64,000 nt of DNA, taken from the NCBI GenBank assembly GCA_003478935.1, contig QUFP01000013.1, positions 43,439-107,438 of the forward strand, read 5' to 3'. A program made the position numbers and the translations under genes. This DNA comes from Firmicutes bacterium AF25-13AC. GTDB lineage: Bacteria; Bacillota; Clostridia; Lachnospirales; Lachnospiraceae. Positions 57,935 to 64,000 of the stretch are shown in pieces (within the stretch, counting starts at the first letter, position 1; the number at the start of each line of letters is the position of its first letter). Under the pieces are notes generated by a model. It ran no database searches and was not told the origin of the DNA. It saw only the letters and a program-made list of their open reading frames with translations.

Positions 57935-58809
57935 ATGGAAGATAAAATAAAAAACAAGAATGGAAAGTTAGAAAAGACAAATAAGAAAGAAAAGATGGAG
58001 AAGTTGCATAAAAAGGACAAAAAAGTTTCTGCATTAAGATTGTATTGCCATTATATTAGCATTCATGTGCGAAGTACTATGCAGTATAAGACATCCTTTT
58101 TCCTGACAACACTTGGACAATTTTTATTTTCTTTTAATGTATTTGTGGGAATTACATTTATGTTTCAGCGTTTTCATGAAGTTAAAGGTTTTACATACAG
58201 CGAAGTTTTGATTTGTTATGCGCTTGTGCTAGTCGAATTTTCTCTGGCAGAAATGTTTGCCAGAGGCTTTGACAGTTTTTCAGGCATGGTGCGCCATGCC
58301 GAATTTGACCGTGTGCTAGTACGGCCGAGAAACGAAGTCCTCAGGTTCTTGGAAGCAAATTTGAGTTGTCAAGATGCGGACGCGCCTTTCAGGCGGTGAT
58401 TTTGTTTATATATGGTGTCATGACTGTACAGATAGATTGGAATCTGACGCGTGTGTTAACAGTTATTTTTATGTTGATCGGAGGAGCCGCTGTATTTTCA
58501 GGATTGTTTATGGTGTATGCAGCGCTTTGCTTTTTTACACTTGATGGTCTTGAGTTCATGAACATACTAACAGACGGAGCAAGAGAGTACGGCAAATATC
58601 CAATTGGTATTTATGGAAAGCGTATGCTTTTATTTTGTACACTCATTGTTCCGTATGCGCTGATTCAATATTATCCGCTCTTATATTTGCTGGGAAGAAC
58701 CACTTCTCTCTTGAACATGGTGATGCCACTATTTGCTGTTCTTTTTTTGATCCCGTGTTATGTGTTGTGGCGCGTTGGCGTGCGCCACTACAAGTCTAGC
58801 GGATCGTAA
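57935..58809 (+). pseudogene. ABC-2 type permease, subunit 2, single frameshift
   Basis: Frames 57935-58399 and 58366-58809 belong to one gene of about 290 residues. The basic N-terminus (KKDKKVSALRLYCHYISIHVRSTMQYK) leads into membrane segments and the loop FDSFSGMVRHAEFDRVLVRPRNEVL. Adding one T at 58341 turns LRFLEANL into LQVLGSKFELSRCGRAFQAVI, the known continuation in this family. The C-terminus has four more membrane segments. It is the second half of the ABC-2 channel. Confidence 0.87.
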
Positions 58810-58847
58810 GAAATTCTGAATAGCTACAAAATTTATCGTAAAAGTAC

Positions 58848-58878
58848 TTGACTGAAGTTAACTTTAGGTTTGTATAAT
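58848..58878 (+). promoter_or_regulatory. Promoter of the DUF362 gene
   Basis: TTGACT (58848-58853) and TATAAT (58873-58878), spacer 19 bases, 45 bases before the ATG. Confidence 0.55.
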
Positions 58879-58923
58879 ATGGTTAGACCTTTTTGGAAAT
58901 CACGAAAAAGAGGAGAAAAAACG

Positions 58924-59790
58924 ATGGCAAAAGTATTTTTTACAAGAGAAATTACACCTGAAAAAGTAGTAAAGTTATATGAGATGGCTGGCAAGGAATT
59001 GACCGGAAAGGTTGCAGTGAAACTTCATTCCGGTGAGAAGGGAAATCAGAACTTCCTTGGACCAGATTTCTGGCGTCCGGTAATCGAGAAGGTTGGTGGA
59101 ACTGTTGTTGAGTGTAACACCGCATATGATGGTGCGAGAAACACAACCGAAAAGCACAGACTGTTGATGAAGGAGCATGGCTGGGATCGCTATTTTGATG
59201 TCGATCTGATGGATGCAGAGGGACCAGATCTGGAACTGAGCATTCCAAATGGAAAGATGATCAAGAAGAACTTTGTTGGAAAGAACATGGCAAATTATGA
59301 TTCCATGCTTGTATTGTCACACTTCAAGGGTCATCCGATGGGCGGATACGGCGGAGCATTAAAGCAGCTTTCCATTGGCTGTGCATCTTCTTTTGGAAAG
59401 GCCTATATCCACGGTGCAGGTGTGCCTGAGGAGAAGTGGACTGCGGATCACGATTCCTTTCTGGAATCTATGGCAGATGCTGCATCCTCTGTTGTTGAGT
59501 ATTTCAAGGGCAATATTGTCTATGTCAATGTTATGAAGAATATGTCTGTAGACTGTGACTGTTGTAGCGTAGCAGAGGATCCGTGCATGAAGGATATTGG
59601 TATTCTTGTATCCCTTGATCCGATTGCAATTGATCAGGCTTGCATTGATCTTGTTTATGCGGCAACCGACGATCCGGGTCAGAAGCATTTTCTGGAGCGT
59701 GTCGAGAGCAGAAATGGTGTTCATACCATCGAGGCTGCGGCAGCACTTGGATACGGCAGCAGAGAGTATGAGCTTGTGACCGTTGAGTAA
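58924..59790 (+). CDS. DUF362 domain protein
   Basis: 288 residues from the ATG at 58924 (AGAGGAG upstream); a longer frame reaches back over the promoter. GKVAVKLHSGEKGNQNFLGPDFW at the start and LVLSHFKGHPMGGYGGALKQLSIGCASSFGKAYIH in the middle are DUF362 blocks. VDCDCCSVAEDPCMKDIGILVSLDPIAIDQACIDLV follows, with cysteines that could bind a cluster. Unlike many relatives it has no C-terminal ferredoxin domain here. Function unknown; monocistronic, ended by a strong terminator. Confidence 0.88.
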   Translation: MAKVFFTREITPEKVVKLYEMAGKELTGKVAVKLHSGEKGNQNFLGPDFWRPVIEKVGGTVVECNTAYDGARNTTEKHRLLMKEHGWDRYFDVDLMDAEGPDLELSIPNGKMIKKNFVGKNMANYDSMLVLSHFKGHPMGGYGGALKQLSIGCASSFGKAYIHGAGVPEEKWTADHDSFLESMADAASSVVEYFKGNIVYVNVMKNMSVDCDCCSVAEDPCMKDIGILVSLDPIAIDQACIDLVYAATDDPGQKHFLERVESRNGVHTIEAAAALGYGSREYELVTVE

Positions 59791-59837
59791 GTAACGTATT
59801 AAACACATAAAGAAACAGAAAGAGTATAAAGAAGCAT

Positions 59838-59905
59838 GAAAAGCATCCGAATTGTGACAAGCGAAAAAATGTTGTCTGGTTTAAGTCGGATGCTTTTCTT
59901 TTTTT
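59838..59905. terminator. Rho-independent terminator
   Basis: GAAAAGCATCCGA (59838-59850) pairs with TCGGATGCTTTTC (59886-59898), followed by T7. It ends the DUF362 gene; it lies 30 bases past the stop of the convergent minus-strand gene. Confidence 0.9.
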
Positions 59906-59935
59906 GACTTCTTGATTTTTTGAATTATCAATAGT

Positions 59936-60397
59936 TCAGATGGTGGTGTCTTCTTCGTGATAGTTCACATTTCGGTCATAATGATGGAACTGCGTTAGGC
60001 GGTCTGTCTTATGACCATCTGGACAACAAGCAGTAAGTTTTGCCTTTAGTTCATCCATTTCAGCAAGGCTAAGCTTTGTGTAACTACCTTCTGGGCGGCG
60101 CACATAGTAGCGAAAAGAGAAAAGATCACGCTTCTCCTCGGAAGCTTCTTCTGTCGTCCAGAACTCATGGAACGAAGTAAAACGCTTGTCGTAGAAATCT
60201 TTTTCAAAGCGGTCAAAGCCGGTTTGATTTTCATAGAAATAATGGCGGTTTCCATCCTTATATATCACTTCAATATAAGAAAAGACCTCCTCAGTACCTT
60301 GCCCCGGGCAGCAACATCCAAGGTTAAACACGATATCATTCATAACATGGCCCTCACGCCATGCAGAAACGTTTTCTGGTGATAAAGAAAAATCCAT
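59936..60397 (-). CDS. Conserved-looking hypothetical protein, Cys-containing
   Basis: 153 residues, family not recognised. AGGAGG lies just before the ATG, so it is real. The N-terminal part has a hydrophobic strand ending in a cysteine triplet (VFNLGCCCPGQGTEEVF), then IEVIYKDGNRHYFYENQTGFDRFEKDFYD. Another CC pair appears in KAKLTACCPDGHKTDR. The C-terminus is His/Asp-rich (FHHYDRNVNYHEEDTTI), which could bind metal. No membrane segment or signal. Upstream are a small hairpin and a family A element whose promoter-like core points at this gene. Confidence 0.75.
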   Translation of the reverse strand: MDFSLSPENVSAWREGHVMNDIVFNLGCCCPGQGTEEVFSYIEVIYKDGNRHYFYENQTGFDRFEKDFYDKRFTSFHEFWTTEEASEEKRDLFSFRYYVRRPEGSYTKLSLAEMDELKAKLTACCPDGHKTDRLTQFHHYDRNVNYHEEDTTI

Positions 60398-60418
60398 AGT
60401 AAGACCTCCTCATAATGA

Positions 60419-60453
60419 GTTACTGTTCACAGGGCTTTGCCGTGAACTGTAAC
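60419..60453. repeat. Minimal hairpin related to family A ends
   Basis: GTTACTGTTCAC (60419-60430) pairs with GTGAACTGTAAC (60442-60453) except for one T/T mismatch, leaving an 11-base loop AGGGCTTTGCC. The arms equal the terminal repeats of the larger element next to it. No exact target duplication is seen. It lies 22 bases upstream of the minus-strand hypothetical gene. Confidence 0.7.
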
Positions 60454-60556
60454 ATTAAATGAACCTGTTATTTTTGTATTATCATATCATATATTGACAA
60501 AACGGGCAACAACTAGTAGACTTAATTGGAAACGTTGGAAAATAATAGAAGTAAAG

Positions 60557-60747
60557 GTTACTGTTCATGCGTAATGTAACGAAAGCCCTTCGGTGCAATG
60601 GTTTCGTCGACGGACCAAACTCAGCAGGTTCCTTCTATGTTCTTTCTTATTATACATTATTTTGAAAGACCTGCTTCAAGTGTCCGTCTCGTGAAATCCA
60701 TTCACCTTCGGGCTTGCCGCAATATTGGCTTATCCATGAACAGTAAC
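60557..60747 (-). mobile_element. Full family A structured element (191 bp) with 8-bp target duplication
   Basis: Terminal repeats GTTACTGTTCATG / CATGAACAGTAAC bound 191 bp, flanked by perfect AAGTAAAG on both sides (60549-60556, 60748-60755). Read on the minus strand it folds as one long hairpin: AAGCCC/GGGCTT, a symmetric GAA/GAA internal loop, GGTG/CACC, AATGG/CCATT, GACGGAC/GTCCGTC, then GCAGGT/ACCTGC. The apical region contains CTTTCAAAAT and TATAATA. No open reading frame. It fills most of the 377-base gap 60398-60774. Confidence 0.85.
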
Positions 60748-60774
60748 AAGTAAAGAGGAAGAGAGGAAAACACT

Positions 60775-61293
60775 ATGCAGGCAAAACAGGAAAAATGGGA
60801 CTTATATGATCAGCAGGGCAGAAAAACAGGAAAGACCATTCAGGCAGGCGAGAATGTTCCGCAAGGATATTGTCTGTACTGTGTTGGTATCTGGGTAATT
60901 GACAGCGAGAAGAAGATTTTGCTCACAAAGCGAAGCAGTCAGAAACGTTATGCACCTGGTAAGTGGGAGAACACAGGTGGTCATATGATTTCAGGAGAGA
61001 CAAGCAGACATGCCATTGTGCGTGAGCTTAAGGAAGAAACAGGCATTCAGATTGAAGAAAATGAGCTGATTGAGCTTGGAGATAATCATATTGGTCAGTT
61101 CCTTGGCGATAATTATGCCGTTTTTAAAGATGTGGCACTTGATGAGGTTCATCTTGAAGAAGGAGAGACAGAGGATGTTATTAAGGTAACACTTCCACAG
61201 CTTGAGGAAATGGCAGAGAAGAAGATGCTTAGTCCTGCAGTGTGGGATCACATGGCTGGATATAAGGATGAGTTTTATCGTTTGTTCGATTAA
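60775..61293 (+). CDS. NUDIX hydrolase
   Basis: 172 residues. The Nudix box is complete: GGHMISGETSRHAIVRELKEETGI (Gx5Ex7REUxEExGU) near residues 68-92. The preceding WVIDSEKKILLTKRSSQKRYAPGKWENTGG is the usual N-terminal half. The start LYDQQGRKTGKTIQAGE resembles isopentenyl-diphosphate-isomerase-like Nudix proteins (YfcD type). Substrate is some nucleoside- or prenyl-diphosphate. GAGGAAGAGAGGA precedes the ATG. Confidence 0.92.
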   Translation: MQAKQEKWDLYDQQGRKTGKTIQAGENVPQGYCLYCVGIWVIDSEKKILLTKRSSQKRYAPGKWENTGGHMISGETSRHAIVRELKEETGIQIEENELIELGDNHIGQFLGDNYAVFKDVALDEVHLEEGETEDVIKVTLPQLEEMAEKKMLSPAVWDHMAGYKDEFYRLFD

Positions 61294-61371
61294 GCAGATA
61301 TTAAAAACAAAGCCAATACAAGTATATTTGCAGAATAGGCTTTGTAATGAAAACGAAGAAAGAGGTGCGGC

Positions 61372-62343
61372 ATGAGTCAGCTGTTAATAAAGTCACAGGA
61401 CATTCGCTATACAAAGCTTACATTTACAATCGAATTTACAGAGGATACCATGCTGCCGAAACAGAAAGTTTCCGCTATACGTGGCGGAATTGGTGAAATG
61501 CTGCTGCGTGCTAATTGCGTGCGAGGGCGCGAATGTGAAAAATGTGATTTTGCAGATGAATGTATCGTGCAGCGCATCATGTATTCTAAATATGAAAAGA
61601 AGCCATCTTTTGTGACAACAGGCGAGAGCGTAGGCTATGTGCTTGAATGTGATAATTATAAGGAAGAGTTTTATCAGGGAGATCAGTTAAGCTTTCAGCT
61701 AATTCTCTTCGGAAAAAATATTGTTTACTTTAATCAATATCTTCAGGCAATCAGCATGCTCGGAGCATCAGGTCTTGGCAAGCATCAGGCACATTTTATT
61801 ATTGTTTCTGTTAAAAATCAGTATTGGCAGGATATTCTTGTAAATAACAGCATTCAAATGGGAAATTATCAAATTTCCACGCTGGGAGAATATATTGATT
61901 ACCGAATGAGACAGCTGCAAAAAGTACAACAGGGAAGTTTGTCTAAGGTAAGTGACGCTTGCTATTCAGGGATGTTGACGTTTCATACACCATTTACGGT
62001 AAAATATCAGGGAGAATTTATTCGTGATCTTCAAATGGATCCAATCATCGCGTCCATTCGCCGCCGCCTTTACATGCTGGACTGCTTTGAAGGCATCGAA
62101 GCAGAAATATTTTGGGAAGAAACGCCAGAGACAGCTGTTACTACGCGTCAGCAGTCAAGATTAGAAGGAGTCAATCGCTATTCAAATAGAAAAGACAGCG
62201 CAATGACACTTCGTGGAATCAAAGGAAAAGTTTGGTTTAATGATGCAAATGAAGATACAATGAAACTGCTGTTTGCAGGAGAATTGCTTCATATTGGAAA
62301 AAACAGCAGCTTTGGATTTGGGGAGTATCAGGTGATGTGGTAA
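61372..62343 (+). CDS. cas6: CRISPR-associated endoribonuclease Cas6
   Basis: 323 residues, RAMP superfamily. The N-terminal part has a likely zinc site of four cysteines (C49, C55, C58, C64) in NCVRGRECEKCDFADEC, as seen in the PF10040-type Cas6 proteins. LQAISMLGASGLGKHQAHF is a conserved block in the middle. The C-terminus GELLHIGKNSSFGFGEYQV is the glycine-rich RAMP loop. It would cut the CRISPR transcript at the base of the repeat hairpin. No other cas gene is in the window; a CRISPR array starts 1.56 kb downstream beyond rsgA. AGAGGTG precedes the ATG. Confidence 0.88.
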   Translation: MSQLLIKSQDIRYTKLTFTIEFTEDTMLPKQKVSAIRGGIGEMLLRANCVRGRECEKCDFADECIVQRIMYSKYEKKPSFVTTGESVGYVLECDNYKEEFYQGDQLSFQLILFGKNIVYFNQYLQAISMLGASGLGKHQAHFIIVSVKNQYWQDILVNNSIQMGNYQISTLGEYIDYRMRQLQKVQQGSLSKVSDACYSGMLTFHTPFTVKYQGEFIRDLQMDPIIASIRRRLYMLDCFEGIEAEIFWEETPETAVTTRQQSRLEGVNRYSNRKDSAMTLRGIKGKVWFNDANEDTMKLLFAGELLHIGKNSSFGFGEYQVMW

Positions 62344-62344
62344 T

Positions 62345-62500
62345 GAATTTTCCACCTGAAGTTTCACGAAGGTGGCTTCGGCGAAGTGTTTGTCGGCGTC
62401 ACTTTTCCGCGGGTACCTGTTACACGCCTTATTATCATATGTTCTTTGAAAGTCCCGCTACAACGTTCCGCCTCGTAAATCACATTCGCCTCAGTCACCA
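62345..62500 (-). repeat. Structured intergenic element, family B copy 2
   Basis: Same architecture as 44100-44230: GGCGAAGTGTTT (62380-62391) with AAATCACATTCGCC (62477-62490), GGCG (62395-62398) with CGCC (62469-62472), GCGGG (62409-62413) with CCCGC (62454-62458). An added hairpin CCACC/GGTGG lies at 62352-62375. On the minus strand the core has CTTTCAAAG then TATGATAATA. It begins right after the cas6 stop codon, and its promoter-like core points back into cas6. Confidence 0.75.
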
Positions 62501-62535
62501 TTTACGTAGTGAAGGGGGCACCACAAGAGTTCTGC

Positions 62536-62564
62536 GTGGTAACAGCCCGCGAGGGCATTAGAGC
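62536..62564 (+). ncRNA. CRISPR-repeat-like hairpin behind cas6
   Basis: The hairpin GCCC-GCGA-GGGC (62545-62556) followed by ATTAGAGC matches the array repeat's GCCC-GAGA-GGGC plus ATTGACAC: 21 of 29 positions agree, and the 16-base core AGCCCGNGAGGGCATT differs at one loop base. It may be an orphan degenerate repeat or a Cas6-bound guide-like RNA. Confidence 0.5.
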
Positions 62565-62684
62565 AAAAATAAATGGAAAAATTCTCGGGACGCCTGTAAT
62601 ATTGACATAGACAAGTTGAATTTCTATAATCTTTTTAAAAACAGAGGTCATTAGCCTCTGGCATAAAGACAGGGGAGATTAGAA

Positions 62685-63719
62685 TTGAAAGAAAGAAAAG
62701 AAGAATATCATCAGACAGAAGAAGGCAGAAATAAGCTGGAAGTATTTGATGAACAGTGCCTGCACACAGAGCGAACAGGACGTATCAGTGAAGTGCAGAA
62801 AAATAGTTACCTAATTCGATATTTGGAAAAGGAGATTCCGGCAAAATTAAGTGGAAAATTTTATCGGGAAGAAACTGTGTTTCCAGTAGTTGGAGATTAT
62901 GTGACTTTTCGTTACAATCCAAAAGGCGATTCAAAAATTATAGAGATTTGCGAACGAAAAAATTTCCTGACGCGTCCAGATACGGCAAAAAGTATGAAAG
63001 AACAGCCAATGGCAGCAAATATTGACTATGCCTTTCTTGTCATGTCATTGAATGACAATTTCAGTGTCAATCGTGCAGTGCGCTATGCGGCAACTGTTTT
63101 GCAGGAAGGCGTACAGCCGATAGTAATTTTAACTAAAGTGGATTTATGTCCAGATGTGGAAAAACTGAAAGAACAGCTTAAAGAAATGCTTCCGCAGATA
63201 GAAGTTCATGCGGTCAGTGCTTTGACAGGTGATGGGATGGATAAATTACAGGTGTATCTGCAGCCAGGAAACACAATTGCACTTCTAGGATCTTCAGGTG
63301 TGGGAAAATCAACACTTGTCAATGCGTTAGCAGGAACAGAGATTATGAAAACAGGTGAGATTCGTGAAAAAGATGCGAAAGGACGCCATACAACAACATA
63401 TCGAGAAATGATTGAACTATCGAATAATGTTGTAATAATAGATACACCGGGAATGCGGGAGATCGGACTTTGTGATGTAGACGAAGGAATTGATGATACC
63501 TTCGAAGATATTGCAGAGTTGGCTGCGCAGTGTAGGTTCCGTGACTGCACGCATACAAATGAACCGCGCTGCGCAGTAAGGCAGGCATTGGAGAATGGCC
63601 AATTATCAAAAGAGCGTTTTGAACTGTATCGTTCACTTCATGTCGAAAGCAGAAAAAGTGCAGATATGAAGGCAATAGCAAAGGCAAGGAAAGCGTTGAA
63701 TAAGACAAGAAAAAGATGA
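62685..63719 (+). CDS. rsgA: Ribosome small-subunit-dependent GTPase RsgA
   Basis: 344 residues from a TTG at 62685 with AGGGGAGA upstream. An N-terminal OB fold (GRISEVQKNSYLIRY) precedes a circularly permuted GTPase: NIDYAFLVMSLNDNFS, G4 ILTKVDL, G1 LLGSSGVGKSTLVNAL, G2 GRHTTT and G3 DTPGMREIG. The C-terminal zinc site is in CRFRDCTHTNEPRCAVRQAL. It helps mature the 30S ribosomal subunit. Its place between cas6 and the array seems accidental or due to an insertion. The N-terminal 25 residues are an unusual charged extension. Confidence 0.95.
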   Translation: MKERKEEYHQTEEGRNKLEVFDEQCLHTERTGRISEVQKNSYLIRYLEKEIPAKLSGKFYREETVFPVVGDYVTFRYNPKGDSKIIEICERKNFLTRPDTAKSMKEQPMAANIDYAFLVMSLNDNFSVNRAVRYAATVLQEGVQPIVILTKVDLCPDVEKLKEQLKEMLPQIEVHAVSALTGDGMDKLQVYLQPGNTIALLGSSGVGKSTLVNALAGTEIMKTGEIREKDAKGRHTTTYREMIELSNNVVIIDTPGMREIGLCDVDEGIDDTFEDIAELAAQCRFRDCTHTNEPRCAVRQALENGQLSKERFELYRSLHVESRKSADMKAIAKARKALNKTRKR

Positions 63720-63906
63720 AAAAATAGGATGACAATAGCTGTATTTAGTGTTATACTTAATTCAGTGTCAAAGGTAAGTATACCTCGTTAAATATGTCCA
63801 AATTGTTAACATGCACGAAAAACAGCTATTGTCAGAATATTCTGATAAATACCTGCAAAAACAGGCTCTGGAAATCGCATAAAACCTAGGTTTTTGAAGG
63901 GGTACT
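63720..63906 (+). promoter_or_regulatory. CRISPR leader region with several perfect dyads
   Basis: This AT-rich 187-base stretch precedes the first repeat. It holds a 13-bp inverted repeat TGACAATAGCTGT (63730-63742) / ACAGCTATTGTCA (63822-63834), a 14-bp palindrome TCAGAATATTCTGA (63832-63845), a CCTG/CAGG hairpin (63852-63865) and a second 14-bp palindrome AAAACCTAGGTTTT (63881-63894), which ends 12 bases before the repeat. Confidence 0.6.
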
Positions 63907-64000
63907 GTAGAAATGAGGTACTAGCCCGAGAGGGCATTGACACGAGTTGCACGCAGCTCATTATCCCAGCCCGGGAAGTCAAGTAGAAATGAGGTACTAG
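63907..64000 (+). CRISPR. Start of a CRISPR array (first repeat, spacer, part of second repeat)
   Basis: GTAGAAATGAGGTACTAG occurs at 63907-63924 and again at 63983-64000, where the window ends, a period of 76. The deduced repeat is 37 bases (63907-63943): this 18-mer, then the hairpin with stem GCCC/GGGC and loop GAGA, then ATTGACAC, which matches the usual 8-base Cas6-made handle (ATTGAAAC type). The spacer is 39 bases (63944-63982). Orientation: transcribed to the right, leader on the left. Only one full repeat is visible, so the call rests on structure, handle and the nearby cas6. Confidence 0.75.

Noticed and set aside
61308..61350. A terminator after the NUDIX gene (ACAAAGCC/GGCTTTGT)
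   Set aside because: The stem is clear, but it is followed by AATGAAAA rather than a T tract, and the loop is long.
62642..62660. A terminator before rsgA (CAGAGG/CCTCTG)
   Set aside because: Short stem with no T tract behind it; it may be a leader hairpin but cannot be called a terminator.
63907..64000. A Cas12a-type array, because of GTAGAAAT in the repeat
   Set aside because: The Cas12a pseudoknot stem (TCTAC...GTAGA) is missing; the GCCC/GGGC stem with an ATTGACAC handle fits Cas6-type repeats better.

Overview
The window looks like a chromosome segment of a gut-type Clostridium-group Firmicute, most likely Lachnospiraceae. The DNA is AT-rich with strong AGGAGG-type ribosome binding sites. 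The gene set includes a Gram-positive sugar-utilisation locus with a YesM/YesN pair, QueH, a C69 dipeptidase, DUF362 and DUF6020. This assignment is an inference from gene content; there is no rRNA or other marker to confirm it.

Layout: (1) 1-13.2 kb is a surface-glycan locus. It has four family-2 glycosyltransferases, a DltD/AlgX-like SGNH protein beside an MBOAT O-acyltransferase, and a polyprenyl-phosphate sugar synthase coupled to a DUF6020 membrane protein. It ends with an acyl carrier protein plus an unusual fusion of an adenylating enzyme and a nitroreductase. A frameshifted acyltransferase-3 gene and a MATE-like remnant lie here too. (2) 13.6-38.8 kb is a carbohydrate locus. A two-component system and two AraC regulators accompany an ABC importer (binding protein and two permeases, no ATPase) and the glycoside hydrolases GH78, GH8, GH95, GH43, GH2 and GH39. 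None of the hydrolases has a signal peptide, so oligosaccharides are probably imported and then cut inside the cell; the set points to a decorated xylan. A C69 dipeptidase and a NahK-like sugar kinase sit among them. (3) 38.9-49.6 kb holds a heterodimeric ABC exporter, an alanine/sodium symporter and housekeeping genes. (4) 50-56 kb is a peptide (Dpp-type) ABC importer with a broken amidohydrolase. (5) 56-63.7 kb has an ABC-2 exporter, DUF362, a NUDIX hydrolase, cas6 and rsgA. The last 94 bases are the first repeat, first spacer and the start of the second repeat of a CRISPR array.

The most interesting non-coding signal is a set of repeated structured intergenic elements. Family A is at 17.1, 45.1 and 60.6 kb; family B is at 44.1 and 62.4 kb. 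They fold into nested hairpins whose stems differ by compensatory changes between copies. They share an apical CTTTCAAA...TATRATAATA core that looks like a promoter, and two family A copies are flanked by perfect 8-bp direct repeats, as left by transposition. A hairpin closely resembling the CRISPR repeat stem and handle lies just behind cas6.

At least six genes are broken by single-base losses, mostly in short homopolymers. That pattern suggests uncorrected long-read sequencing error more than true gene decay, so these genes should be treated as possibly intact. All family assignments come from reading the sequence; no database search was run.
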